Below, piece by piece: positions 51,117 through 59,699 of a stretch of DNA of 64,000 nt; position 1 is the stretch's first letter, and each line of letters begins with the position of its first letter. The DNA comes from Microbacterium sp. cx-55 (GTDB lineage: Bacteria > Actinomycetota > Actinomycetes > Actinomycetales > Microbacteriaceae), in contig NZ_CP088261.1 of the NCBI RefSeq assembly GCF_021117345.1, positions 1,178,001-1,242,000 on the forward strand. Direction: 5' to 3'. The translations under genes were made by a program, and so were the position numbers. The notes below the pieces were generated by a model. It saw only the letters and a program-made list of their open reading frames with translations, was not told the origin of the DNA and searched no databases.

Positions 51117-51929
51117 ATGACCAACTCGATCAGCGCCTTTCCCCTCGGGACTATCGAGGGCGTCGCCAAGATCGTCGGTGACCTTTACAGCGGCACCGAA
51201 CTCACACGCATCATCGCCGAGGTGCCGCTTCGCTCTGACCCGGGCGAAGGACACACCAAATGGCGTCGACTCGCCCACGCTGTCTCCAGCAATCAAGCAA
51301 AGATCGGTAATGGGAATGCGCTGGTAGCTCTCGTGCGGGCGGCAATGCGGCCGGAACGCACACTCGATCGCAAGTCCCGCGCAGACATCGCACGCGATGA
51401 ACTCAATCAGGTGCTATCGCTGGTGAGCCTCAGAGTGCTCGCTGACGGACGAGTAGCGACGGCAAAGAGGGCGTCTACTGACACTGAGGCGCTGGCTCGC
51501 TCTGAGCGGCTCTACAAGATTCTCGAACAACGCGGAGCACATGCTGAAGTGCTTGCGTACTGCCGCGAAGACCTCCTCCGCAAAGATTACTACGAAGTGG
51601 TCTTTGAGGCCATCAAGGGTCTGGGGGCACGAATTCGTTCTCAGAGCGGTGTTGATGCCGATGGATACGGCCTCATCGAGAAGTCGATGGCCGGCTCAAG
51701 CCCATTACTCCGGATCAACGAAGGGCTAACCCGAACCGAACGGGACGAGCAACTCGGCATAGCCAACCTCGCGAAAGGTCTGTTCAGCGCCTTCCGGAAC
51801 CCCGTGGCTCACGAGCCCAAGCTGTACTGGACGATGAGCGAGCTGGACGCACTTGACGTTCTGGGAACGCTGTCCATGATCCATCGTCGGCTGGACACAG
51901 CGACCTCACGGAACGGTGAGGGAACCTAA
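51117..51929 (+). CDS. TIGR02391 (Ymh) family protein
   Basis: The ATG at 51117 is preferred over a GTG 24 bp upstream inside the previous gene. 270 aa. The C-terminal half has the family signature LAKGLFSAFRNPVAHEPKLYW (compare FRNPxAH), which suggests a HEPN-like RNase fold, and VFEAIKGLGARIRSQSGV before it. Such proteins occur in phage-resistance and restriction loci. In this island it may be an additional effector under the control of the CapH/CapP pair. The N-terminal half (1-120) is not recognised. Confidence 0.75.
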   Translation: MTNSISAFPLGTIEGVAKIVGDLYSGTELTRIIAEVPLRSDPGEGHTKWRRLAHAVSSNQAKIGNGNALVALVRAAMRPERTLDRKSRADIARDELNQVLSLVSLRVLADGRVATAKRASTDTEALARSERLYKILEQRGAHAEVLAYCREDLLRKDYYEVVFEAIKGLGARIRSQSGVDADGYGLIEKSMAGSSPLLRINEGLTRTERDEQLGIANLAKGLFSAFRNPVAHEPKLYWTMSELDALDVLGTLSMIHRRLDTATSRNGEGT

Positions 51930-52068
51930 GCATTGCTGGAGCTATTTCAGTCGACCTAACAGCGCGGATCGCGAGCGCGGATGCGTCGCTAGCTGTAGGT
52001 GGGGTTGTTGTTGCTGGGTTATCGATCAGTAGTCGATTCCCCGCCGCCCGAGGCCTGACCACCCTCCT

Positions 52069-52485
52069 GTGACCGACGTCGCCACGCGATCAAAGTTGGC
52101 CAGCGCACTCGGGCGTAACGATGCTGACGCAAAGTCGCTTGTGGGTGACGACTGGGCCGACGTGGAGCAAGCATGGGCGGCGGTCGCAGGTAGCCCAGCC
52201 TCCCGCTACAGGTTCCAAAATCAGTTCGCCAAGCTCGCAGCGTGCTGCAGGCTAGGCCTGCGTTCGCGGATCGAAGCTAGCCGCAGTGCGCGGCACGAGA
52301 GTGGGCTCGATCGCCTCACCGAGGTGGTGGATGCGCCAGCTGCTGATTGGCACGACCGCGATCTCTGGGCGCCACACGAGTGTCACGTGCATTGTTGCGG
52401 GGACGGCGGCGATGTCATCGTTGAGATGCGCATCGGTTTCGACGAGGCGCACGTAGGCGACGTCCGGTGCCCCGATACCGAATAA
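52069..52485 (+). CDS. Hypothetical plus-strand frame, doubtful beyond its first half
   Basis: GTG start, 138 aa. The first about 60 residues (VTDVATRSKLASALGRNDAD, DDWADVEQAWAAV, YRFQNQFAKLAACC) look like a real helical protein, while the rest mirrors the minus-strand gene below it. It may be a truncated gene whose 3' end was lost when the minus-strand gene arrived. No known motif. Confidence 0.35.
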   Translation: MTDVATRSKLASALGRNDADAKSLVGDDWADVEQAWAAVAGSPASRYRFQNQFAKLAACCRLGLRSRIEASRSARHESGLDRLTEVVDAPAADWHDRDLWAPHECHVHCCGDGGDVIVEMRIGFDEAHVGDVRCPDTE

Positions 52486-52728
52486 CGCTGTGGTGCTGAT
52501 CTTGAGACCTGATGAGAAGACGGATCGAGCTCGGGAGAAGTCTTCCCAGGTGCCAAGCGATTCGGGAGTGACGAATGCGCCGCCTAACAGTTCTCCAGCA
52601 TTCGCTTGTTCCATATCGAGGCCGGTACGAAATACATCGACGAAGAGTGATGGGTGCCAATCGGGGAGCGACTCGTAGGTCACCATCGCGTCGTCTTCTT
52701 CGGTCCAGTCAGTCGGTTCGTCGCTCAT
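52252..52728 (-). CDS. Hypothetical protein, 158 aa
   Basis: The sequence starts MSDEPTDWTEEDDAMVTYES and has an even, acidic, soluble-protein composition (FVDVFRTGLDMEQANAGELLGGAFV; LVWRPEIAVVPISSW). It overlaps the plus-strand frame at 52069-52485 and is the more credible of the two. It lies 68 bp downstream of the large nuclease gene on the same strand, so it may be co-transcribed with it. No family recognised. Confidence 0.55.
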   Translation of the reverse strand: MSDEPTDWTEEDDAMVTYESLPDWHPSLFVDVFRTGLDMEQANAGELLGGAFVTPESLGTWEDFSRARSVFSSGLKISTTALFGIGAPDVAYVRLVETDAHLNDDIAAVPATMHVTLVWRPEIAVVPISSWRIHHLGEAIEPTLVPRTAASFDPRTQA

Positions 52729-52796
52729 CTGGCCATAGTGGCAGGGGGCACCGACATGAGGGCGAGGCGGTCCTCGGTTGCGTCGGAGTGTCGGAT

Positions 52797-55700
52797 CTAG
52801 GGGGCCTCTGCGCCGCTGAGGGCCGTGCGGACGCTGTACGCGGGGTCGTCGGCCAAGACAGCGCGCACATCTGCATGGTTCCCATTGGCTTGGTCCGTGA
52901 GTGCGCGTGCGAGTGCTCGACGGACGCGCGCGTCGGGGTCCCGCGCCAAGCGGATGCCGAGGTGTTCAGGTTCGCCGTGCTCAACCCACTTCAGCGCCAC
53001 CAGACTTCGGATAGCCCATCCTTGCATCGAGAGAAACGCAAGGTCGTCTTTCACCGTGTCACCGAGACGTTGCAGCGCGATGGTCGGCCAGTAATCGGCC
53101 TTTTCGCCGAGCAGCGCGTAGACGACGCGTCGGACTTCTCTTCGCTGGTTATCGTTGCCTGCGAGGCTGGCGGCAAGCGCTAGCGCCTGCCCGCTACTTC
53201 CCTGGGGCATCCCGTTCATGCGGAAGCCGCCGAGCTTGTGGGTGTACTGGCCGTTGAGTTCGTCGTACTTCGACGGAGTGGGCGATTTTGCGAGTCGCAT
53301 GGCAGTCTCAAAATGACTTGAACGGTGGGCTTTATTGAGATGACGTGTGAGATTGCCTGCCGCGTTTAGATAGTCCGCGCGATCGCTCGAGCCAAGGTGC
53401 GGATCATCTGCGCGAATCAGTAGTTCGGTAACCGCGGTGTTGATTGAGTCTGAGGGCAGATGACGGATGAGAAGTGAGTCGCCGATCGCATTCGTGCCGA
53501 CGCTGTAGACGCCGGCGACGTGGGCAAGCGGTGTGGTGAGCCGCGCCAAAGCATCGGTCGCGACGGCCGGATCGATGTCGGTCGGGTTGGCGAGTGCCAG
53601 CGTTTCCTGTGCCCAGTGGTTGCGTGCTGCGGCGAGTACGGTGAGTCCGTCGCGTGCGAGCGTCTCGTACTTGCTGATCGCATCGTGGGCAGTCTCACTT
53701 CGCGCGCCCTGCGCTCTGCCCAGAAGCGGCACAAGATGGGCGATGGCCCGTGGAGCGAGGTTCGGATGGCTGAGCGCGATTCTCGCCACAGCAAGCGCTT
53801 CATCGTCATCGTGGAACCGGTAGTGGTTTTCCTGCACCTCCGGTTGCCGCTCAAAGTGCTCCAACGCGGCGGTCGCCGGTTCGAGAGCGATGCGGCCGGC
53901 AATACCCGCCAATGCTTTGATCGCGTTGTTATAGCGCGAGGTGGCAAAGGAGCGCAGATCGGGTCGGGTACCTTCCTCGGCTGCTGCGAGCTCCGCAACG
54001 ATATGCTCCGCGATGAAGTCCACGAGGGTGTCGGGTACGAGATCCGCCTGGGAAGCGATGAGGCGGTAGGTGGCGCCGACCGTCCAGTAGTTCGGCGCGT
54101 CCAGATTTTCCGTGATGTCAAGGAATTGAAGCGGCAGTGACTTGCCCAGTGAGTCGATCTGTTTTGTCGCACCGACCTGCGCGAGGTGATGAGCGGCGAG
54201 GGTAGGTTCGTCAGAATCGATCAGGATCGAGGCAAGCACGCGCCGCGCGCGTTCTTCTTCTACCAAGTCGCTAGTCGCGACCGCATCGCGCAGCGCGCGC
54301 TGCGCGGAGATCGCCGCAGATCGCAGGGTGCCCTCGTTCAGTCCTGATAGCGCGTCGACGTAGGCGTCATGGGCCGTCGGCACGATTGGCCTTGAGGTGC
54401 CCATTTCCCGGACAGCGGTTTGCAGAGGGAGTAGCTCGTTGCTTGTGAACGGGTTCCAGCGTGAGCGGAAGGAACGCCTGCTGAAGATCCACGTCGATGC
54501 TTCGCCCCACTGCGAGGCAAGCGACGCAAAGCCGGAGGCCTCATCCCAGGCCAGGTCGGCTTTCTTGAACTTCTCGTATCGAGCGAGGCTGCGTGCGTGG
54601 CGAGCGGCGATGAGTCCGGAGACGCTATATCCGTGGGTGATCTTTCGAGCATCGGCAAGAAGCTCTGCCCAGTCCTGCGTCGACTCGGCGATGATCAGGC
54701 GAAGGCGCGTGCGTCGTATTTGATCGAGACCAGGGAGACGGGACAGCTCGGCCAGGGTGGGGACGGCGCTGCTCAGCCAGTCGGAGCGGTCGTTAGCAAT
54801 AGCTGTTTCGCCCGCAAGGAGCGCGAGGCGCGCCTGGTCCTCGGGCTCCCCAAGCCGCAGCTCCTTGATGTCCGGAAGATAGCCGAGCGGATTCATGTAG
54901 AGGTTGATCGCGCTTTCGGCGACCTTGCGGCAGGCATCTACTGTTGGGGCAATGTTGGCCTGAGTTGTTAGCTCCGCGAGACGTGACTGCGTTATCTGGG
55001 CGGTTGTCGCGAGGCCTTGCTCGAGTGCCGACCAGAACTCATCGAGAGTGTGGCGTGCCGCCTCCTCGGCCCGTCCGTTGAGAGCCAAGAGGCGCACGCG
55101 CTCCTTGTCGTGAGACGCCGCATGAGGCTTGAACCCTGCATTTTGCAGGGCAGCCTGCCCCTTCTCGATGAGCGCAAGCGCCTGTTCGGGATCGGTCGTT
55201 TCAGCCGCCTTGTCGAAGAACTCCTGGGCGCCCGTGGAGACCTCTGGGGTGCGTGCGATTGCCTCGCGCACCCCGGCAGCATCGGCGGTGGGGACTTGGG
55301 TGACGTCGATCTTGAACTCGTGACAGAAAGCCTCGGCGGTGGGCATACCGAAGTACTCGATCACGATCTCTGGCCGCTTACGCAGGAACGCCGAGAGTTC
55401 CTGCGCATCCCAAAGGTCGAGAACGATTGGGTGAAGCTCCTTGCGCTGAACAGCGAGTTCCTCGACTGCGCCGGTGCTCTTGACGGCGCATGCCACGCCT
55501 AGGATCAGGCGCTGAACCGTGAACGGCTGCTCCACATTGCGGAACTTCTTGATCGCGGCGGTGAGTTGAGATTTTCCGAACTGCTTGTAGTTCTTGCTCT
55601 GGAGAGCGACGCCCGCACCGTCCGGCGCCAGTGCAACGATGTCGAGTCCGAGTTGGGCCTGCCCGCGGTCTCCGTAGAGCTGGGCTTCGCGAAGTCCTTC

Positions 55701-55859
55701 GACGTCTCGCATCATCCGCAGTTGAAGGCGCTCGAAGTTCTCCCAAGAAAGGGAGGTGAACGGGAGCTCCTCGAGCTTGCCGATCACCGGAGCCGGGGTG
55801 GTGACCGACGCTGGCGCGTACAGCGATGAAGCCAGCGACAGAGGTTTCCAGTCAGCCAT
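52797..55859 (-). CDS. Nuclease plus helical-repeat protein, putative anti-phage effector
   Basis: The ATG at 55859 (MADWKPLSLASSLYA) follows GGCGGGAAATTT; the frame runs further 5' but as low-quality sequence. 1020 aa. Residues 35-160 are a PD-(D/E)xK-like nuclease: LYGDRGQAQLGLDIVAL (Asp73), GVALQSKNYKQFG (Gln87, Lys89). The same module leads several Avs/NACHT defence proteins, but no P-loop is seen after it. Residues about 200-900 are helical repeats of TPR type, and the end (LARDPDARVRRALARALTD) is HEAT-like. A nuclease directly joined to a repeat sensor without an ATPase is unusual. It sits at the right end of the island. Confidence 0.8.
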   Translation of the reverse strand: MADWKPLSLASSLYAPASVTTPAPVIGKLEELPFTSLSWENFERLQLRMMRDVEGLREAQLYGDRGQAQLGLDIVALAPDGAGVALQSKNYKQFGKSQLTAAIKKFRNVEQPFTVQRLILGVACAVKSTGAVEELAVQRKELHPIVLDLWDAQELSAFLRKRPEIVIEYFGMPTAEAFCHEFKIDVTQVPTADAAGVREAIARTPEVSTGAQEFFDKAAETTDPEQALALIEKGQAALQNAGFKPHAASHDKERVRLLALNGRAEEAARHTLDEFWSALEQGLATTAQITQSRLAELTTQANIAPTVDACRKVAESAINLYMNPLGYLPDIKELRLGEPEDQARLALLAGETAIANDRSDWLSSAVPTLAELSRLPGLDQIRRTRLRLIIAESTQDWAELLADARKITHGYSVSGLIAARHARSLARYEKFKKADLAWDEASGFASLASQWGEASTWIFSRRSFRSRWNPFTSNELLPLQTAVREMGTSRPIVPTAHDAYVDALSGLNEGTLRSAAISAQRALRDAVATSDLVEEERARRVLASILIDSDEPTLAAHHLAQVGATKQIDSLGKSLPLQFLDITENLDAPNYWTVGATYRLIASQADLVPDTLVDFIAEHIVAELAAAEEGTRPDLRSFATSRYNNAIKALAGIAGRIALEPATAALEHFERQPEVQENHYRFHDDDEALAVARIALSHPNLAPRAIAHLVPLLGRAQGARSETAHDAISKYETLARDGLTVLAAARNHWAQETLALANPTDIDPAVATDALARLTTPLAHVAGVYSVGTNAIGDSLLIRHLPSDSINTAVTELLIRADDPHLGSSDRADYLNAAGNLTRHLNKAHRSSHFETAMRLAKSPTPSKYDELNGQYTHKLGGFRMNGMPQGSSGQALALAASLAGNDNQRREVRRVVYALLGEKADYWPTIALQRLGDTVKDDLAFLSMQGWAIRSLVALKWVEHGEPEHLGIRLARDPDARVRRALARALTDQANGNHADVRAVLADDPAYSVRTALSGAEAP

Positions 55860-56155
55860 AAATTTCCCGCCTCGCCCAGCTCCGATCGCGCCCTGAACTA
55901 GGGCCGAACCTGTCGACTCCATCCTACGAGGGGCGCTGAAGGGCGCTCCTTCACCAAGACCGATGCCAATCGCAGAGGACACCCCCTCACTGGTCCGCAT
56001 CTCATGCGGCGGAGAAGGCCGGGGAGCTCGGCGGTCGAAAGCGGGGGACCAAAAGGGGACCAGAATCATGCAAACCACGCATCGCGTGACGTGTTCTGCA
56101 TGATCTGATCCGCAGAACTATGCGTTTCTTGGCCCGATTTTGGCGGTTTGGACGC
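55860..56155. other. Right end of island, non-coding
   Basis: About 296 bp between the nuclease gene start and the tRNA fragment. It has the direct repeat ggggacca (near 56044-56062) and inverted repeat gttctgc/gcagaac (56093-56099, 56112-56118), which could be integrase arm sites. No gene is seen. Confidence 0.4.
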
Positions 56156-56197
56156 CTGGGGGTCAAGGGGTCGCAGGTTCAAATCCTGTCATCCCGA
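56156..56197 (+). pseudogene. 3' part of disrupted tRNA-Pro(GGG); right island junction
   Basis: The 42 bases from ctgggggt to catcccga give the anticodon loop, 3' anticodon strand, T-arm (gcagg ttcaaat cctgt) and acceptor 3' strand. Joined to 42844-42883 (8 bases shared) they make a 74-nt tRNA with all stems paired. Upstream sequence (ttggacgc) is unrelated to tRNA. Confidence 0.85.
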
Positions 56198-56200
56198 CTG

Positions 56201-56245
56201 AGAGGGGAGGACAATGGGAATGTTCAAACCCGTTGTCCTCCCTCT
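56201..56245 (+). terminator. Terminator-like hairpin after the tRNA fragment
   Basis: agaggggaggacaa (56201-56214) pairs with ttgtcctccctct (56233-56245), 13 bp with one bulged G. It would be the original terminator of the chromosomal tRNA-Pro gene, which supports 56198 onward as chromosome side of the junction. Confidence 0.65.
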
Positions 56246-56425
56246 GTGATCCGCGAGCTTGACATGCGCACCTCCGCCGAGGTGGAGAACGCATCTACCG
56301 GTACTCGCCGACAAGTGCGCACGCTCCGGTGACACTCCCAGCGATTCGCGCGAGAGCAACCGCCCTCCGACCAAACTCCACCGGGTGCGCTGCAGGCATG
56401 CCTCCTTCACAAACGACTCTCGCCG

Positions 56426-56560
56426 CTCAGTTCAGGTGTCCACAAGACCGGGTTCAACTCCAATAGCTTCGAGGGCCGCCGAGCTGCCGCCATCTATGCG
56501 CCGAACGGAATGATGAAGTCGTCATTCGGGCGATTCAGCAATGCATGTGCTGGGAGCGCA
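56426..56560 (+). pseudogene. Fragment of an AAA-type ATPase (RloC/PrrC-like Walker A region)
   Basis: One frame reads HKTGFNSNSFEGRRAAAIYA followed by PNGMMKSSFGRFSNA. This matches the N-terminal P-loop region of AAA_13-type ATPases (IYAPNG-x-K-S-S) in which the residue before Lys is Met, as in some defence ATPases. Both sides run into unrelated sequence and stops, so only this fragment remains. Confidence 0.5.
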
Positions 56561-57036
56561 CTCCGAGAGCCGCAATGGCGTCGGCAAAGTCCTCGCTCAC
56601 CCTGGCTCCGCCCTCGGGGGTCACCTCGTCAGGACCAAGGCGCGAGCACGACGTGGATGGCCCCAAGTAGAACCTAAGAATCGGTCAAACGGCACGGGAT
56701 AGTGGCGCAATCGGCCGGGCCGGCCCACGGTGGCAAGGTCGTTGTCTGCGTCGACGACGCTCATCACCGCTTCACCAGTGTCGTGCTGCGGGTTCTCCAC
56801 CCCTAACGAACGGCGTGATTTCAGGTCATCTTGGCGTGTGTTACCATCTCGGCTGCAGTCGACGAAACTCTAACGTGTGATCTCAACGACCTGAAGTGTT
56901 AGCTCACTCGTCTCCCGCGTCGGGTCGGCTTCAAATCATTCCAAAACCGAGCTTGGTTGACCGCTTTAGCTTCCAAGGTCTGTTGTTGGTTACGTGACAC
57001 CAGCAGTTGCTGGTTTTCAACTATGGGTGGTCAAAG

Positions 57037-58488
57037 ATGACGCAATCTGTATCGGTCCAAGCGCGCACCGGGCAATACGCAACTCTGGTGACATTGCTCC
57101 TTCTCGCCGGCGTAACGGTCGACGTCCAGTTCGGCGGTCTCCCACCGCTCGTGGGGACGATTGCGGCAGAGTCTGGGCTCTCTGGACCGGAGATCGGGTG
57201 GGTCCTCAACGCCATGATGGTGGGTAGCGCCATCTCAGTGAGCCTCTCTACCCGCATCGGCGACATCTTTGGACATCGGAAGGTTCTGATCGTTCTTCTC
57301 GGCCTTGCGCTTGTAGGCGCGGCCCTGGCTGCTACCGGAGGCGGATTCTGGGCTCTTGTCACGGGCCGGTTCCTGATGGGGTTCGCGGTCCCGGTCCCAC
57401 TGTCATGGGGTCTACTGCGCCCACGTGCTACTGCCCGTCAGGTCCGCAATGTTTCGCTCGTTCTCTCGCTGGTCATGGCGATCTTCACCCCCTTGGCCCT
57501 CGTCATCAGCGGTCTGGTCGTTCAGGCGGGACTGCCCTGGCAGATGGTCTTCTGGATCAGCTTTGCGCTGTTCGCGATTTTGCTGATCCTGGCCCTGATC
57601 GCACGTGAAACACCCGCGTCTTCCCTGGCCACCGGGAGTTTGAACTGGTTCGGGGCGATTGGCCTGGGTGTCTGGGTTACCGCGCTGCTGGTTGGTATCA
57701 GTACGGGACCCAGTCTGGGCTGGTCTTCGCCGCTGGTGATCGGCGCATTCGCGATCAGTGCATTAACGTTCATAAGCTGGGTGATTCAGCAAAAACGCTC
57801 CGCTGACCCGCTCATTTCTTTCCGTAACATGGACCGGCGCCAGGCCCTCGTTGGGTATTCGGGAATTCTGCTCATCAGCCTGGTTGGGTCGGGTATCTTC
57901 ATCGTGATGCCTGCTGTCCTGCAAGCTCCAATTGAGTCGGGGTACGGGCATGGATTGTCGACCCTCGATTCGACGTACGTGCTTCTCGCACAGATTCCTG
58001 GTGCGGCGCTGGGCTACTTCTGGACGAAGTGGGGCCTTGCCCGGCTCGGGCCGAAAGTCGTCCTCATCACTTCCGGGATCTTCTCTGTCGTGGTGTACCT
58101 CGGCATGGCATTCGCGAATGGACCCGCTTGGGCACCGTGGCTGTGGGTCTTCGGCTACGGGCTGGCCACACTGAGCTGCCTAACCGCGGGGTACGCCCTT
58201 GTCGCAGCAGCGGGACGCCAAGACAATATGGCGGTGACGATTGGCATCCAGAGCATTGTCCAGTACACCGCGGGGACAGTTCCGACCGCCATTGTCCTGA
58301 ATGTCCTGGTCGCAGGGGCTGACGGATTCATTCCGGAACAAGCACTCGTTGGAATCTTCGTAGCAGGTGCCGTCGTGATCGCTGTCTTCGTCGCCGTGTG
58401 GACCGTGTTCGCGCCAACGTCCATCAAGGATCTGCACGCTGTCGACACGGCAGTCAACACCGCGAAACTTCAAGCAGCCAACCGCTGA
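57037..58488 (+). CDS. MFS transporter, DHA2 (14-TM) type
   Basis: ATG at 57037 (MTQSVSVQARTGQYATL); a further in-frame start 30 bp upstream has no better signal. 483 aa, about 14 helices. Motif A appears as STRIGDIFGHRKVLI between helices 2 and 3; motif C-like PVPLSWGLLRP follows. It is probably a proton-coupled exporter or an importer of the substrate handled by the next genes. It opens the catabolic-looking cluster. Confidence 0.88.
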   Translation: MTQSVSVQARTGQYATLVTLLLLAGVTVDVQFGGLPPLVGTIAAESGLSGPEIGWVLNAMMVGSAISVSLSTRIGDIFGHRKVLIVLLGLALVGAALAATGGGFWALVTGRFLMGFAVPVPLSWGLLRPRATARQVRNVSLVLSLVMAIFTPLALVISGLVVQAGLPWQMVFWISFALFAILLILALIARETPASSLATGSLNWFGAIGLGVWVTALLVGISTGPSLGWSSPLVIGAFAISALTFISWVIQQKRSADPLISFRNMDRRQALVGYSGILLISLVGSGIFIVMPAVLQAPIESGYGHGLSTLDSTYVLLAQIPGAALGYFWTKWGLARLGPKVVLITSGIFSVVVYLGMAFANGPAWAPWLWVFGYGLATLSCLTAGYALVAAAGRQDNMAVTIGIQSIVQYTAGTVPTAIVLNVLVAGADGFIPEQALVGIFVAGAVVIAVFVAVWTVFAPTSIKDLHAVDTAVNTAKLQAANR

Positions 58489-58651
58489 TGACGTGACCTC
58501 GATCGGGTCCACCTGTCCTGAAACCTAACCGGCTAGAGCACTCGATCCGGCCGAGGCCGAGGCGAGCGCGAAAGAGCCCGAGCAAGGCATCCATGGGCAG
58601 GAGCATGAACGTGACAAAGTCCATAACCAAGATTCCACCAGGAGAGTTCTC

Positions 58652-59605
58652 ATGAGTCCAACTTCACCCGGCGCAGCACTCCGAGAAATCTTTGAACGCC
58701 CCCAAACGGTCATCATGCCCTTCGGTGCGCTTCCAATCCACGCACAGATGGCCGAACACGCGGGGTTCGAGGCGTTCGAGCTTTCGGGTGGCATGTCAGC
58801 ATGGTGGGCCGAGGGCGCGTCCGACACAGGCTGGTTGACGCTGACCGAAGTCGTAGCCCATGCGAAGCGCGTCGCACGGAGCGTCGACATACCAGTGTTC
58901 TGCGACGCGGACACCGGGTACGGGGCACCCATCAATGTTCAGCGCACGGTCCAGGAGTTTTCCGATGCGGGCGTAGCCGGTATTCACATCGAGGATCAAA
59001 GAGAACCGAAGAAGTCTGGCGGCGATACCGGAATCGAGCTGGTCTCCGACGCAGAGGCAATTGGACGCTTGAATGCAGCGGTAGCCGCGCGAGACCGATT
59101 GAACGCCGACTTCGTGATCGTCGCCCGCACTGATGGTTACGGCGCTGCGGGGGGTGGTCTTGACGAGGCTCTTCGGCGAGGACAGCTCTACCGCGCAGAG
59201 ACCGGCGTCGACGTCATCTTCTACGAAGGTTTGCAATCGTGGGAACAGGCGGAACTTGCGCTGAAGGAAACACCCGGGGCGAACTATGTGATTCCCAGCG
59301 GTAACCTTTTGGGGCAGAAGACACTGCCCGAGCTGACGGCGATGGGCCAAGCGATCGACATCGCTCCTTTCGTGTTGCCGGGGATAAATGAGGTGTGGCG
59401 GCTCCTGGTAGATGTCAAAAAGGCGGGTGATGCGACACCCATTGCGCGCTATCTCGACCGCATGGATTCAGTCTTGAGAACCGAGTACGACTTTGGCTGG
59501 GGCGGAAAGTTGGGGCGCCCGTCAACGGAGTACGTTCGAGGTACTGAGGAAGAGTATCTACCCGCCGAGGGGCGGCGAGACTACGTCAACAATCTAAACG
59601 CGTAG
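58652..59605 (+). CDS. Isocitrate lyase / PEP mutase superfamily enzyme
   Basis: 317 aa. The metal site is FCDADTGYG (Asp85, Asp87), with IHIEDQ (114-116) and late ARTDGYG. The flexible active loop reads KKSGGD at 120-125, where C-C lyases of this family have K[KR]CGH with a catalytic Cys. The Ser and the missing His suggest a mutase, decarboxylase or hydrolase rather than a classic lyase, but the substrate cannot be told. It follows the transporter with 163 bp between. Confidence 0.85.
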   Translation: MSPTSPGAALREIFERPQTVIMPFGALPIHAQMAEHAGFEAFELSGGMSAWWAEGASDTGWLTLTEVVAHAKRVARSVDIPVFCDADTGYGAPINVQRTVQEFSDAGVAGIHIEDQREPKKSGGDTGIELVSDAEAIGRLNAAVAARDRLNADFVIVARTDGYGAAGGGLDEALRRGQLYRAETGVDVIFYEGLQSWEQAELALKETPGANYVIPSGNLLGQKTLPELTAMGQAIDIAPFVLPGINEVWRLLVDVKKAGDATPIARYLDRMDSVLRTEYDFGWGGKLGRPSTEYVRGTEEEYLPAEGRRDYVNNLNA

Positions 59606-59699
59606 AAAGTGGTGCTGCTCTAACGGGGGAGGGCTCGCGGTCACAAACAGTGCCCATGAGATTCCCGAACGCTCACACGGGGGCAAGGCGGATCCCGCC

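Larger units (their letters stand above)
42884..56163. mobile_element. Integrated defence island in tRNA-Pro, about 13.3 kb
   Basis: Bounded by the two halves of a tRNA-Pro gene; the shared junction core reads ctgggggt, then T or C, then aaggggt on the left (42876-42891) and right (56156-56171). A tyrosine integrase lies at the left end, pointing toward the left junction. Cargo: intact tRNA-Pro, Fic module, CBASS operon with CapH/CapP-like regulators, TIGR02391 protein, two hypotheticals and a nuclease-repeat protein. No conjugation, capsid or replication genes are seen, so it is an island or mobilisable remnant that needs its integrase for movement. Codon and GC use are lower-GC than the flanks. 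Confidence 0.85.
56198..57036. other. Decayed region without intact gene
   Basis: About 840 bp between the island edge and the MFS gene. Apart from a fragment of an ATPase gene (separate entry) I see only short unrelated frames. GC and codon patterns are irregular. The region looks like the remains of older insertions at this tRNA. Confidence 0.6.
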
